A DNA stretch of 33,421 nucleotides from an uncultured Bacteroidales bacterium (GCA_958418815.1 CATZGB010000031.1:1-33421), one strand, 5' to 3'; positions 16,271 through 25,061 are shown, counted from the first letter of the stretch. The notes: generated by a model from the sequence alone, not told the origin. Program-made: numbers and translations.

Positions 16271-16925
16271 ATCCCGACCGGGTGACTATATGAGATCCAT
16301 ACGGGGCTATCTTCCCCCGCAAGCGGGTTATATGCACATCCACAGCCCTGTCGACCACCACCACCTTCTCTGGCCATATCTTGACAAGAAGCTCTTCACG
16401 GGAAAACACCCGCGAAGGATGGTCGAGCATCAGGGCCAGAATCTCGAATTCCTTTCGGGCGAGCTTCACAGGACGGCCGTCGACCAGGCAGGTCATCGAC
16501 CGGCGGTCACACACCACTCCCCTGCCCGATGACATTGGCCGTTTGTCCCCCACTCGGCGCAACACTGCCTCGATGCGGGCCACCACCACCTTGGCCGAGT
16601 ATGGTTTGGCGATGTAGTCGTCAGCCCCGAGTTTCAGGCCCTTCAACACATCATCATCCGAATCCCTGGCGGTAAGGAATATCACCGGAATGCCGGCTGT
16701 CGCGGGATTGCCTTTCAGCACTGAGGCAAGCTCAAGGCCATCCATGCCGTCCATCATTATGTCGAGCAGCATCAAGTCATACCGCGAAAGGTCACGGGCC
16801 AGAGCCTCAGCGGCCCCAGAAGCGGTGTCGACCTCATAACCTTCATACTCAAGATACATCCCGAGTCCCTCGCGCAGCGCCTCCTCGTCGTCGACAACAA
16901 GAATCCTTGCTTTTTTCGTTTCCAT
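16248..16925 (-). CDS. OmpR-family response regulator (RprY-like)
   Basis: This 225-residue regulator has a receiver domain (residues 1-120) with acidic pair Asp12/Asp13, phospho-acceptor Asp55 in LMLLD, Thr85 in FLTA and Lys107 in AKP. A winged-helix DNA-binding domain (about 130-225) follows, with KLARKEFEILALMLDHPSRVFSREELL and the wing VDVHITRLRGKIAPYGSHIVTRSGYGYGW. It is the first gene of a two-gene unit with the histidine kinase. The 16926-17031 interval upstream contains no convincing promoter at the right distance; a TAnnTTTG match lies only 4 nt from the ATG and would start inside the gene. Confidence 0.95.
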   Translation of the reverse strand: METKKARILVVDDEEALREGLGMYLEYEGYEVDTASGAAEALARDLSRYDLMLLDIMMDGMDGLELASVLKGNPATAGIPVIFLTARDSDDDVLKGLKLGADDYIAKPYSAKVVVARIEAVLRRVGDKRPMSSGRGVVCDRRSMTCLVDGRPVKLARKEFEILALMLDHPSRVFSREELLVKIWPEKVVVVDRAVDVHITRLRGKIAPYGSHIVTRSGYGYGWQD

Positions 16926-17031
16926 ATCACAAATTTATCCCATTTCAGGCATTTCTCCTCCGGGGCTGGTCATATTTAATAAAAATTTAATCTTGGCCAT
17001 ATCCCGGTGTCAAGGAGCCTTTCCCCGCGCC

Positions 17032-17081
17032 GGTTCTTATAAAGAACCAAAAAGGTCTCGCGGGAGTTTTCCAGCGAGACC
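17032..17081 (-). terminator. Tandem hairpins ending the GH97 transcript
   Basis: On the minus strand an 8-bp stem GGTCTCGC / GCGAGACC (17054-17081) is followed by TTTTT, then by a second 7-bp hairpin GGTTCTT / AAGAACC (17032-17048). The first is a normal Rho-independent terminator; the second may be a backup. Confidence 0.8.
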
Positions 17082-17102
17082 TTTCCTGTCAGAAGTGACG
17101 CG

Positions 17103-19205
17103 TCAGAGTTTGCGGAACGCGACCGCGAATCCTCCGCCCGGAGCCATACAGACGGGGATAGTGTCAGCCTGTGTCACTTTCCGGCGGGTTATAACATACG
17201 CCTCGGGATTGGAGTCGTAATGAGCGTCGGGGGCATCGGCATATATGGTCGCCTCATATTCGGCGGCGGGGTCAAGAAATCCTAAAGAGAGGTTGTCGGA
17301 ATGGCCGTCGGCGTTGGCGACACCTCCGGCAAACCAGTTGTCGCTGTTCTTGTCCTTGCGTGCCACAATGATGAACTCACCAGGCTCGGCATCCAGGTAG
17401 CGGCTCACACTCCAGTCGACAGGCACATCCTTGATGAACTGGAAGGCGTCCATCTTCTCAGCGTAATGCTCGGGAAGGTCGGCAGCCATCTGCAAGGGGG
17501 AATACATCGTAAGATAGAGGGCCAGCTGGTTGGCCACGGTGGCCCGCTTATGCTCGTGATTTCCAGGCGCGAAAGTGCTGAAATCCATTTTGAAGATACC
17601 CGGAGTGAAGTCCATCGGGCCACCTTTCAGACGGGTGAAAGGAAGGATTGTGACATGGGTCGGCGACATGTTCTGGTACTCGGTGCCCATCGCGCTCTCG
17701 TTGCCGATAAGGTTTGGATAAGTGCGGGCAAGCCCCGTCGGCCTCACCGCCTCATGGGCGTTCACCATGATTTTCTTGTCGGCAGCCTTCTTGACAGCGT
17801 CGAGATAGTGCCTTACCGCCCACTGGCTGTAATGGTTCTGGCCATCCGGCAGGAACTTGCCGACATATCCGCTCTTGACGGCATTGTAGCCATAATGGTT
17901 CATCAGGTCATAAGCCCGGTCGATATGGCGCTCATAGTTGGGGACAGAGCCCGAGGTCTCATGGTGCATCATCAGCCGTATCCCCTTGGAATGAGCATAC
18001 TCATTAAGCCCCTCGATGTCGAAGTCGGGGTATGGTGTCACGAAGTCAAACACATAATCCTTCTGCTTTCCAAACCAGTCTTCCCAACCGATATTCCATC
18101 CCTCGATCAGAAGCTGGTCCATCCCATTCTCCGATGCGAAATCGATGTAGCGGCGCACATTTTCATTGTTGGCGCCATGACGGCCATGGGGCACAGCCTT
18201 GGAATAGTCGAATGTCGCGAGGTCGAAATTCTCGGCGTCGCAGTATGACCACGCGCTTTTCCCGGTTATCATCTCCCACCAGACACCCATATACTTCACA
18301 GGCTTTATCCAGGAGGTGTCGTCGATGGCACAGGGGTCGTTAAGGTTGTAGATGATGTTTGAGGCGAGGATTCCGGTAGCTTTCTCCGAGGCCATCACGA
18401 CTCGCCACGGGGTGCGGAACGGTGTTTTCACCACAGCCTTTGTGCCATCAGGGGATGGTGTCAGCCACGAGACAAACGTCATCGTCGAGTCATTGAGGTT
18501 GAGGTGCATCGCCGGATAGTCGACAAGGGCGGCCTCATGGAGATTGAGATATTTGCCCGAAGGGGTCTTGAGCATCAATGATGTCTGTACGCCAGTGGGT
18601 GAGAAAATCGACTGGGAGACATTGGCCATGTGGCGTTTGTCGGAATGCGCCCTTATCTCACTGAGGCGCGAACGGGTGTACTCATACTCCTGGGTGTCAT
18701 AATCACCCGGAATCCACCAGGCCGTGTAGTCTCCACCCATCGCCATCTCGGTCAGCTCGTCGGCAATGACCAGTTCTGAGGCTGCCTGGGCCGGGAATAT
18801 GTAACGTAATGCCGCGCCGTCGTCATAGGCCCGGAATTCCACATCAAGCTTGCGTGTCTCTCCCGAGGAGAGCGGCTGAGCCATATGCACTGTCATCGAT
18901 CGATAGCTGTCGGCTATCACGGCATTCTCTCCCCAGACCGGTTTCCATGTATCATCAACCGACGCGCGAGTGATGCTGTCGACACGAAATCCTTCAATCA
19001 TAGGAGCTGCGTCTTTAAGGAGGAATCCCAACCCTGAAGGTCTCACAATCTCCTCACCTTTGAACGACACCGAGTAGACAGGACGGCCCGAAGGTGAGAG
19101 GTTGAAATCCACAATGATGTCGCCATCCGGGGAGACGACTTTTTCTCCAGCTGTCAGGACTGCACCTGATATCAGCAACGACAGAGTCAAGGCAAGTTTT
19201 TTCAT
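17103..19205 (-). CDS. susB: GH97 alpha-glucosidase, SusB-like inverting type
   Basis: This 700-residue secreted glycosidase has a signal peptide (residues 1-20) and the three-part GH97 architecture: N-terminal beta-sandwich, catalytic barrel and C-terminal beta domain. Catalytic residues follow B. thetaiotaomicron SusB with a constant offset of 23: Glu416 in HHET and Glu485 in NAHE as base pair of the inverting mechanism, Glu509 in GTEYQ as acid, and Glu503 as a calcium ligand. The position used as nucleophile by retaining GH97 enzymes is Gly here (SGYVG), supporting inverting alpha-glucoside hydrolysis, probably of malto-oligosaccharides in the periplasm. No SusC/SusD genes are adjacent; a DUF6377 regulator lies upstream, 148 nt away. 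A promoter-like TAATTTTG precedes it. Confidence 0.93.
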   Translation of the reverse strand: MKKLALTLSLLISGAVLTAGEKVVSPDGDIIVDFNLSPSGRPVYSVSFKGEEIVRPSGLGFLLKDAAPMIEGFRVDSITRASVDDTWKPVWGENAVIADSYRSMTVHMAQPLSSGETRKLDVEFRAYDDGAALRYIFPAQAASELVIADELTEMAMGGDYTAWWIPGDYDTQEYEYTRSRLSEIRAHSDKRHMANVSQSIFSPTGVQTSLMLKTPSGKYLNLHEAALVDYPAMHLNLNDSTMTFVSWLTPSPDGTKAVVKTPFRTPWRVVMASEKATGILASNIIYNLNDPCAIDDTSWIKPVKYMGVWWEMITGKSAWSYCDAENFDLATFDYSKAVPHGRHGANNENVRRYIDFASENGMDQLLIEGWNIGWEDWFGKQKDYVFDFVTPYPDFDIEGLNEYAHSKGIRLMMHHETSGSVPNYERHIDRAYDLMNHYGYNAVKSGYVGKFLPDGQNHYSQWAVRHYLDAVKKAADKKIMVNAHEAVRPTGLARTYPNLIGNESAMGTEYQNMSPTHVTILPFTRLKGGPMDFTPGIFKMDFSTFAPGNHEHKRATVANQLALYLTMYSPLQMAADLPEHYAEKMDAFQFIKDVPVDWSVSRYLDAEPGEFIIVARKDKNSDNWFAGGVANADGHSDNLSLGFLDPAAEYEATIYADAPDAHYDSNPEAYVITRRKVTQADTIPVCMAPGGGFAVAFRKL

Positions 19206-19230
19206 GATGTCAATTATGGTTGTTTCACCA

Positions 19231-19238
19231 CAAAATTA
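19231..19238 (-). promoter_or_regulatory. Putative promoter -7 element of the GH97 gene
   Basis: The minus strand reads TAATTTTG 26 nt before the GH97 ATG. There is no clear -33 TTTG. The 148-nt gap to the regulator gene shows nothing else. Confidence 0.5.
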
Positions 19239-19353
19239 CATCACAAGAAGCCGACTGGCGCGAATGGGAGTGAAACAGTAGCGAGGCCAAATATCCAAAT
19301 CATTATGCAAAAGCATATTACCACTGACACCGCCGTTAAAAACAGTAGTGGTT

Positions 19354-20961
19354 TCAAGGCTTTATCTCCATCACCCGGGCTTCGAATTCCTCTCTTGGGC
19401 ATATGGCGGCATTGCGCATCTTGACCCTGTAATTGTAAATCGTCGACACCGACCGGCGCAGGAATCCGGCAATCTGCTCGGAGTCGGGCAGGCCCAGACG
19501 AATCAAAGCGATAGTGCGCAGCTCATTTGACATGGAGCCGTCGCGGTTGAGCGCAACCTGCCTGTCGGCAGCCAGCAGACGGTTGAGATTCTCGACGAAT
19601 CCCGGGAAAAGCGAGAGGAAAGTGGAGTCGAAATTGGAGTAGAACTTCTTAAGCTCGCGGTCATCGTCAGCTGCGGCGAGCAGCTTCTCCACGGCAGCCA
19701 GCCCCTTTGTGCGTGCGGCAGTGGAGACATTCCCCCTGAACTCCTCGAACCGACCCACAAAATATGAGCATAGGTTGAAGTACTGCACAAGGTATGCGTC
19801 TTTGACCTTGTTGCTCTCCGAGATGCGGCCATTCATCGCTTCCAGCTGCCGGTTGATTTCACGTAGCCTGCCGTTAAGCTTCTTCTCCCTGACAGCCGCC
19901 CGGCCCACGGCATCGCGTGAACGCATTGTCACAACGAGCGCAGCCACCAGGCAGATCGCAAGGATGGATATACCCGCCGCATACCAATGCTGGATGGTTT
20001 GTTGCCGCCTCAACTGCTGTTCACGCGCCCTGACAATCTGCGGCATAATGCTGTTGACAGCAACCATATTGTCGAGTACCTTTGCGGAATTGGCATCCTC
20101 CACAGCCAGGTCTATGTAGCGGTATGCCCTGTCGACATCTCCGGTAGCGAGCAACAAAGAGGCAAGCTCATACAACGACTTGTAATCACGTACCGGGGTC
20201 ATGATGTCGTTGACCGCGCTGGCCGCTATATGCCTTATTGCCCCGACGGTGTCGCGCCGCTGGAGGCACACCTTTCCAAGGAGATAATTCGTTATGGCTT
20301 GATTGTGAGGGGTGTCAGGCAATTTGTCACGGTTGGCCACAAGCACATCGGCCGCGCCTTCAAGGTTGCCACTCAGCCGTTGCAGGTTGCTTTCGTTGTA
20401 TATCCATCCCGGGGATGCCGTGTCAAGCACCGCGTTCATACGCCTGTGCCATTGCAGAGAACCGCGCCCCCTAATCCCGTCATACACAGCCATGAAATCA
20501 TACCACATGGATTTCACCACCGGAAACACCGTGTCGGGCAACACCTCCTGAAGCTCCCTCATAGCCTCATATGTATGCCCTTGAGCGAGAAGCACCCTGG
20601 CGAGGTTGAGCCTCGCGACCGACAGACGTGGCCCTCCGCCTGAGGCCGCGGCCGCCTCAGCCTTGCGTGAGGCATACACGACAGCCGAATCGAGGTCATA
20701 GGAATAGTATTCCGTGAAAATCCTGTCATACAAACGATAACGGTCTCCTTTCCCGGCGGTTGCCACTATCGACCTCAAAGAGTCAAGTCTGCGCTCTTTC
20801 TCCCTGACATACATATCGCGACACCCGATGACCGAATCAAGCCGCGACAACACCTCCTCGGTCTGAGGGTCAGACAGCGCACCTGCCTGGCCGCACGAGC
20901 TCACTACCCATCCAAAGGAGATGAGCATCAACAGTATGGCTATCGTCGCAGACTTCATCAT
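19354..20961 (-). CDS. DUF6377-type membrane regulator with TPR-like sensor and HTH
   Basis: This 535-residue protein looks like a one-component membrane regulator. The N-terminus has a signal segment ending in SSC (Cys23), suggesting a lipoprotein or an uncleaved anchor. Residues 40-310 are helical TPR-like repeats, predicted periplasmic. A membrane helix lies at about 327-346, then a charged coiled-coil stretch (350-385), the DUF6377-type region (LVQYFNLCSYFVGRFEEFRG) and a C-terminal helix-turn-helix (ELRTIALIRLGLPDSEQIAGFL, STIYNYRVKMRN, about 480-516). Such proteins are widespread in Bacteroidota and are thought to act as transcription regulators, though poorly studied. It precedes GH97, so glycan sensing is a reasonable guess. 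One nucleotide separates it from the HSDR_N gene upstream. Confidence 0.82.
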   Translation of the reverse strand: MMKSATIAILLMLISFGWVVSSCGQAGALSDPQTEEVLSRLDSVIGCRDMYVREKERRLDSLRSIVATAGKGDRYRLYDRIFTEYYSYDLDSAVVYASRKAEAAAASGGGPRLSVARLNLARVLLAQGHTYEAMRELQEVLPDTVFPVVKSMWYDFMAVYDGIRGRGSLQWHRRMNAVLDTASPGWIYNESNLQRLSGNLEGAADVLVANRDKLPDTPHNQAITNYLLGKVCLQRRDTVGAIRHIAASAVNDIMTPVRDYKSLYELASLLLATGDVDRAYRYIDLAVEDANSAKVLDNMVAVNSIMPQIVRAREQQLRRQQTIQHWYAAGISILAICLVAALVVTMRSRDAVGRAAVREKKLNGRLREINRQLEAMNGRISESNKVKDAYLVQYFNLCSYFVGRFEEFRGNVSTAARTKGLAAVEKLLAAADDDRELKKFYSNFDSTFLSLFPGFVENLNRLLAADRQVALNRDGSMSNELRTIALIRLGLPDSEQIAGFLRRSVSTIYNYRVKMRNAAICPREEFEARVMEIKP

Positions 20962-20962
20962 A

Positions 20963-21517
20963 TCACTTGCCGGGAGCTGGTTTCACATCGCCGGAGGTAA
21001 GCCGCAGCAGGTCGGCATACACCGGAATCTCACGCAGGAAACGATACCCCCCAGGCGACATCAGGCAGCAGAAATGGCGCATGCCGTTGCTCACCACAAG
21101 CAGACGCGCCCCCATCACGAGGTTGTAACGGGCTATCTGGTCAAAGACCTTCTGGGTGATTTCAACCTCAGGGGCTTTGTACTCGACAATCGCAAGCGGG
21201 CGCAGGTTGCCCAGCGAGAAGCCATCGGCCTTGTCATAAGACAAATGGCCAGGAGGAGCGAACAACACTGTGTCGCAACGCCGGCGTGTGGCATTGAGCG
21301 AGAGCGACACCTCATTGGCCAGCATGCCAGGTGGATAGCCGAGCGAGTCGACCAGGAATCCGACGAAATGCTGCCTGACCCACTCCTCTGGTGTGAGCGC
21401 CACGAACTTGTCGCGCAGCCGGTCATAGACGCGCCACAAACCGTCGTCGCAACGTTTGACACGCAACGCGGCAGCTGGCAGTGACAGCCTCGGATAGACC
21501 GGCATCGCTTTCTCCAT
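20963..21517 (-). CDS. HSDR_N-type nuclease-fold protein
   Basis: This 184-residue protein matches the stand-alone type I restriction enzyme R N-terminal (HSDR_N) family found across Bacteroidota. A PD-(D/E)xK-like core is visible: Asp82 in CDTVLF and Glu112-x-Lys114 in AIVEYKAP, followed by a helix with QIARYNLVMGARLLVVSNG. The motor domain and the HsdM/HsdS partners of a real restriction system are absent. Its ATG overlaps the stop of the AMP-binding ligase gene by one base (TGATG), and its own stop is one base from the next gene's start. This implies translational coupling. Function is unknown; a role in DNA or RNA processing is inference from the fold. Confidence 0.82.
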   Translation of the reverse strand: MEKAMPVYPRLSLPAAALRVKRCDDGLWRVYDRLRDKFVALTPEEWVRQHFVGFLVDSLGYPPGMLANEVSLSLNATRRRCDTVLFAPPGHLSYDKADGFSLGNLRPLAIVEYKAPEVEITQKVFDQIARYNLVMGARLLVVSNGMRHFCCLMSPGGYRFLREIPVYADLLRLTSGDVKPAPGK

Positions 21518-23190
21518 CAGCTGTAAAGGTAACGTTTTATGGATTTCTTCGGTGTCTTCTCAAACTCATGCGGGATGAGCTGCACATGGTCGATTTTCTC
21601 GTATGGCGCGACAAGCGTGTTGAGCTCCAGCCGGTTCTGTTCCATCAGTTCCGGCAGGCGGGAGCTGTCGACATGGTCGGCATCCATCCGTTCATAGTCA
21701 GGATAGACAATCGCCGTCAGACCTTTGCCACGCTCCACCACAAGGCTCTCGCCGACATATGGCATATTGTTGAGTTTCGCCTCAATCTCCTCAGGATAGA
21801 TGTTCTGTCCGGAAGCAGAGAGAATCATCGTCTTGTAACGTCCGCGGATGAAGAGAGTGCCGTCGCTCAATGTCCCCATGTCGCCGGTGTGGAGCCATCC
21901 CTCCTCGTCGATTGTCGCGGCGGTGACATCGGGATTCTTGTAATATCCCTTCATTCGGTTCTGGCCGCGCACACAGATCTCACCCGGTATGTTGGCCGGA
22001 TCTTCGCTCACAATCTTGGCCTCCATGTTGGGCAGCACATGGCCGCAGGAGGTGGGGATGAACTGCCGCCACGGGGTGTAGCTGATAAGAGGGCCGCACT
22101 CGGTCATGCCGTAGCCGACCGTGAACGGGAACTTGATTTTATGCAGGAACTCCTCAACCTCGCTGTTGAGCGGGGCACCCCCGATAATCACCTCTTCGAA
22201 TTCACCGCCGAACGCCTCGACAAGTTTGTTGCGAATCTTGGCGTATATGGCCCTGTCGACCAGGGGGACGGCAAGCACCCAGCGCATGGCACGGCTCGTT
22301 ATCATCGGCACAATCTGCTTGCGGTAGATTTTCTCAAGAATCAATGGCACACAAATCACGAGATTGGGTCTGACCTGGGCGAGCGCCTTCAGCAACAGTT
22401 TGGGGGTAGGGGTCTTGCCGAAGACTGTGATGAATGAACCTGTGGCCAGGGGGACAAGCATATCGAAAGCACACCCATAGGCATGGGCAAGGGGCAGGAA
22501 CGACAGCGCGCGGGAGCCTTGATAATGCAGGCGCGACTGTATGCCGAACCCCACATTGCCGGCGATGTTGCCATAGGTGAGCATCACCCCTTTGGAGAAA
22601 CCGGTGGTGCCGGAGGTGTAGTTGAGAATCGCCGTCGCGTCCTTGTCCACCTCGGGATAGACCACATCCTTTCTTGAAAACCCATCGGGATACACCCCGC
22701 GGAACTTTCGCGTCAGGTTGCGTATAACGCGCCGGGCCGATGGCTCACCCTCGCCGGGCCTTTCGGCCAGCACCTGCCGGGTCTCCAAAGACAAGACGGC
22801 CCTGAGCATAGGCATCTGGTCAAAATCATAAGTCTCCCAGACCGACTGGCTGACAATCAGCAATGTGGCCTCCGAGTGGTTTATGATATGCTGGCTGTCA
22901 TGGGAGTTGAAATCGGCGAGTATCGGCACAATCGTAGCCCCGTATGTGATTGTGGCCATAAAGAACATGACCCATGTGGAGGAGTTCTTTCCAAGCAATG
23001 CCACCTTGTCGCCCGGGGAAATTCCCATCTGCTTGTAAAACAGGTGGACCCGGGCGATACGCCGGGCAAGGTCGCCATAAGTCATCACCTCGTCAGAACC
23101 GAAATCGGTCAGCGCGGGCAAGTCCCACGACTCGCGGAAGGAGTCCTGGTATATCTCAAGTATGTTGTCGGGGTACTGCGAAAGCTTCAT
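21517..23190 (-). CDS. AMP-binding acyl-CoA/acyl-acid ligase (FadD-like)
   Basis: This 557-residue enzyme is an ANL-superfamily adenylating ligase, closest to long-chain fatty acid CoA ligases. It shows the P-loop YTSGTTGFSKG (191-201), the substrate-pocket motif GYGMTECGPLISY, the adenylate-binding segment LHTGDMGTLSDGTLFIRGRYK, and a C-terminal Lys-rich KKSIKRYLY with the adenylation Lys. It should activate a fatty or other carboxylic acid with ATP and pass it to CoA. Substrate chain length is not readable from sequence. It is the first gene of a coupled set with the HSDR_N protein and DUF6377 regulator. A palindromic hairpin separates it from cdaA upstream; no clear TAnnTTTG element was found there. 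Confidence 0.9.
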   Translation of the reverse strand: MKLSQYPDNILEIYQDSFRESWDLPALTDFGSDEVMTYGDLARRIARVHLFYKQMGISPGDKVALLGKNSSTWVMFFMATITYGATIVPILADFNSHDSQHIINHSEATLLIVSQSVWETYDFDQMPMLRAVLSLETRQVLAERPGEGEPSARRVIRNLTRKFRGVYPDGFSRKDVVYPEVDKDATAILNYTSGTTGFSKGVMLTYGNIAGNVGFGIQSRLHYQGSRALSFLPLAHAYGCAFDMLVPLATGSFITVFGKTPTPKLLLKALAQVRPNLVICVPLILEKIYRKQIVPMITSRAMRWVLAVPLVDRAIYAKIRNKLVEAFGGEFEEVIIGGAPLNSEVEEFLHKIKFPFTVGYGMTECGPLISYTPWRQFIPTSCGHVLPNMEAKIVSEDPANIPGEICVRGQNRMKGYYKNPDVTAATIDEEGWLHTGDMGTLSDGTLFIRGRYKTMILSASGQNIYPEEIEAKLNNMPYVGESLVVERGKGLTAIVYPDYERMDADHVDSSRLPELMEQNRLELNTLVAPYEKIDHVQLIPHEFEKTPKKSIKRYLYS

Positions 23191-23209
23191 ATTTGTCTAT
23201 GGTTGAATT

Positions 23210-23233
23210 AAAAGCGTATGGTTTTACGCTTTT
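23210..23233. terminator. Hairpin between cdaA and the ligase gene
   Basis: A perfect 9-bp inverted repeat AAAAGCGTA / TACGCTTTT has a 6-nt loop. The stem ends supply T-rich tails on both strands. On the minus strand it would terminate the folP-cdaA transcript just before the ligase ATG. Confidence 0.65.
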
Positions 23234-23292
23234 ATAACATCAGCGGGACGGCTATCGTTTCCGGGAGGGCCTCCAAAAACCGCAAAAGGCGT

Positions 23293-24078
23293 TCAGACCG
23301 GCACGGGCAGGGCCGAGAGGCGTTTCTCAAGCTCGGTTGATGAAAGGCGGGTCGACAAGCGTCCGCGATAGGCCACCGAAATGTTTCCGGTCTCCTCAGA
23401 CACCACGATGGCAAACGCGTCTGTGGCCTGCGATATGCCCAGGGCAGACCTGTGGCGAAGGCCCAGCGAGCGTGGCACATCCGTGTCGTGGCTCACGGGG
23501 AGAATGCATCCGGCGGCTTTCATTCTCCCTCCGGCGATTATGAGCGCCCCGTCATGCAGGGGGGAATTCTTGAAAAAGATGTTCTCTATCAGACGCGAGT
23601 TTATCTCGGCATCGATTTTGTCTCCGGTCTTCTCGTAATTCTCAAGCGGCACATCCTGCTCGATGACAATCAATGCCCCAGTCTTGCTTTTGGCCATCGA
23701 CATACAAGAGTAGACGATGGGCATCACGCGGGTATGGAGGTCTACGCCATCTCCGGCACGGTCTTTTTTGTGATGGAAAATCGAGGTGAGGAATTTCCAC
23801 CGTTTCTTGGAGCCGAGTTCGACAAGGAAACGTTTGATCTGGTCCTGGAATATGATCACGAGAATCAACAGGCCGATGCTCATGAATTTGTCGAGAATCG
23901 ACCCTATCAGCTTCATCTCAAGTATCTCCGAAGCGACGACCCACACCACGATGAACGCAAGCACTCCGTAGAATATGTTGATTGTGCCCGACTCCCTCAT
24001 TATCTTGTAGAGGTAGTAAAGCATCATGGCGACAATGGTGATGTCGAGTATGTCTTTCAGTCCGAACGATTCTATCAT
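23293..24078 (-). CDS. cdaA: Diadenylate cyclase CdaA
   Basis: This 261-residue membrane enzyme condenses two ATP into cyclic di-AMP, a second messenger tied to potassium and cell-wall homeostasis. Three membrane helices occupy about residues 8-80 (DILDITIVAMMLYYLYKI, IFYGVLAFIVVWVVAS, MSIGLLILVIIFQ). The DAC catalytic domain follows with the two diagnostic motifs DGA (176-178, within SPLHDGALII) and RHR (208-210, within SLGLRHRSALG). All key residues are present. Its ATG overlaps the folP stop (ATGA), a tight pairing that I recall as common in Bacteroidota. No CdaR/YbbR gene is adjacent, unlike in Firmicutes. Confidence 0.96.
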   Translation of the reverse strand: MIESFGLKDILDITIVAMMLYYLYKIMRESGTINIFYGVLAFIVVWVVASEILEMKLIGSILDKFMSIGLLILVIIFQDQIKRFLVELGSKKRWKFLTSIFHHKKDRAGDGVDLHTRVMPIVYSCMSMAKSKTGALIVIEQDVPLENYEKTGDKIDAEINSRLIENIFFKNSPLHDGALIIAGGRMKAAGCILPVSHDTDVPRSLGLRHRSALGISQATDAFAIVVSEETGNISVAYRGRLSTRLSSTELEKRLSALPVPV

Positions 24079-24962
24079 GACCGGGATGTTTTGTGTTCCA
24101 TCAGCAGCTCCATGACATCGACCGCCTGGCGACAGGCCGCGACATCGTGAACCCTGAGTATCGCGGCCCCTTTCTGCATGGCGACCGTGCCGAGGGCCGT
24201 CGTGCCGGGCAACGAGTCCGCCGGAGTCAGACCCAGCGGCTTGTATATCATCGATTTGCGCGATACGCCGACGAGCATCGGCTTATGGTCAAGCAAAGCA
24301 TCCAGCTCATCCAGGCCAGCCATAAGCTCATAGTTCTGGCTCACTGTCTTGGCGAATCCGAAACCTGGGTCGACGATTATGTCGGCGACGCCGGCCTTCG
24401 AAGCCTCCACGACACGTTGGCGCAACTCGGAGGCCACTCCGGCGACCACTCCGAGGGGATAATCGGTCAGGCTCCCCATGGTGTCAGGCGTGCCTCTTGT
24501 GTGCATCATTATGTACGGCACCTTGAGGTCAGCCACGGACGCGATCATCTCCCGGTCCATAAGTCCGGCCGATATGTCGTTGATCATGTCAGCGCCCCAT
24601 TCAAGCACGGAGCGGCGGGCCACCCCTGAGCGGAAGGTGTCGACAGACACCATAACCTTAGACGAAAGCCTCCTGACGGCCTCCACGCCGAGTCTTACAC
24701 GGCGCGCTTCCTCCTCCTCTCCGACTGACGCGGAACCGGGACGGGTGGAGCATCCCCCGACATCAATGATGTCAGCCCCTTCGGCAAGCAGACGCGCTGC
24801 CATCTCCTCCACTGCTGACACGCCGCAGGGGCTGGCGGAACCGGAGCCGAGCGTCCGCGAACCGGAATAAAAAGAGTCCGGCGTGACGTTGAGAATCCCC
24901 ATCACCAGAGGGCGTGAAAACTCCCTGAGCGAACCGCGTATGTTGAGCGAGAACTGTTTCAT
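24075..24962 (-). CDS. folP: Dihydropteroate synthase
   Basis: This 295-residue enzyme joins p-aminobenzoate to dihydropterin pyrophosphate in folate synthesis and is the sulfonamide target. Family motifs are intact: MGILNVTPDSFYSGS (21-35), IIDVGGCSTRPGS, VSVDTFRSGVARRSVLEWGADMINDISAG, and IIVDPGFGFAKT, then a C-terminal RVHDVAACRQAVDVM. Length is normal (270-300). It is translationally coupled to cdaA and divergent from the LytS-type kinase gene. The upstream minus strand has TAACTTCG, one base off the -7 consensus, very near the ATG, so the real promoter is uncertain. Confidence 0.97.
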   Translation of the reverse strand: MKQFSLNIRGSLREFSRPLVMGILNVTPDSFYSGSRTLGSGSASPCGVSAVEEMAARLLAEGADIIDVGGCSTRPGSASVGEEEEARRVRLGVEAVRRLSSKVMVSVDTFRSGVARRSVLEWGADMINDISAGLMDREMIASVADLKVPYIMMHTRGTPDTMGSLTDYPLGVVAGVASELRQRVVEASKAGVADIIVDPGFGFAKTVSQNYELMAGLDELDALLDHKPMLVGVSRKSMIYKPLGLTPADSLPGTTALGTVAMQKGAAILRVHDVAACRQAVDVMELLMEHKTSRS

Positions 24963-25003
24963 ACCACGAAGTTAAGAAAAATCCACGGCAACACCAAATC
25001 GGA

Positions 25004-25035
25004 TTTGTCTGAGTGAAGTTTTCGGTGTATATTTG
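25004..25035 (+). promoter_or_regulatory. Promoter of the LytS/LytTR pair
   Basis: TTTG (25004-25007), 20-nt spacer and TATATTTG (25028-25035) match both elements of the Bacteroidota consensus. The kinase ATG is 26 nt downstream. Confidence 0.8.
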
Positions 25036-25061
25036 CAGAAGATTAATACATTGTCACAGGT

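Noticed and set aside
16930..16937. TAAATTTG in front of the response regulator as its promoter
   Set aside because: It is only 4 nt from the ATG, so transcription would begin inside the gene.
20963..21517. Type I restriction-modification system
   Set aside because: Only the HSDR_N-like domain is present; no helicase, methylase or specificity subunit is nearby.
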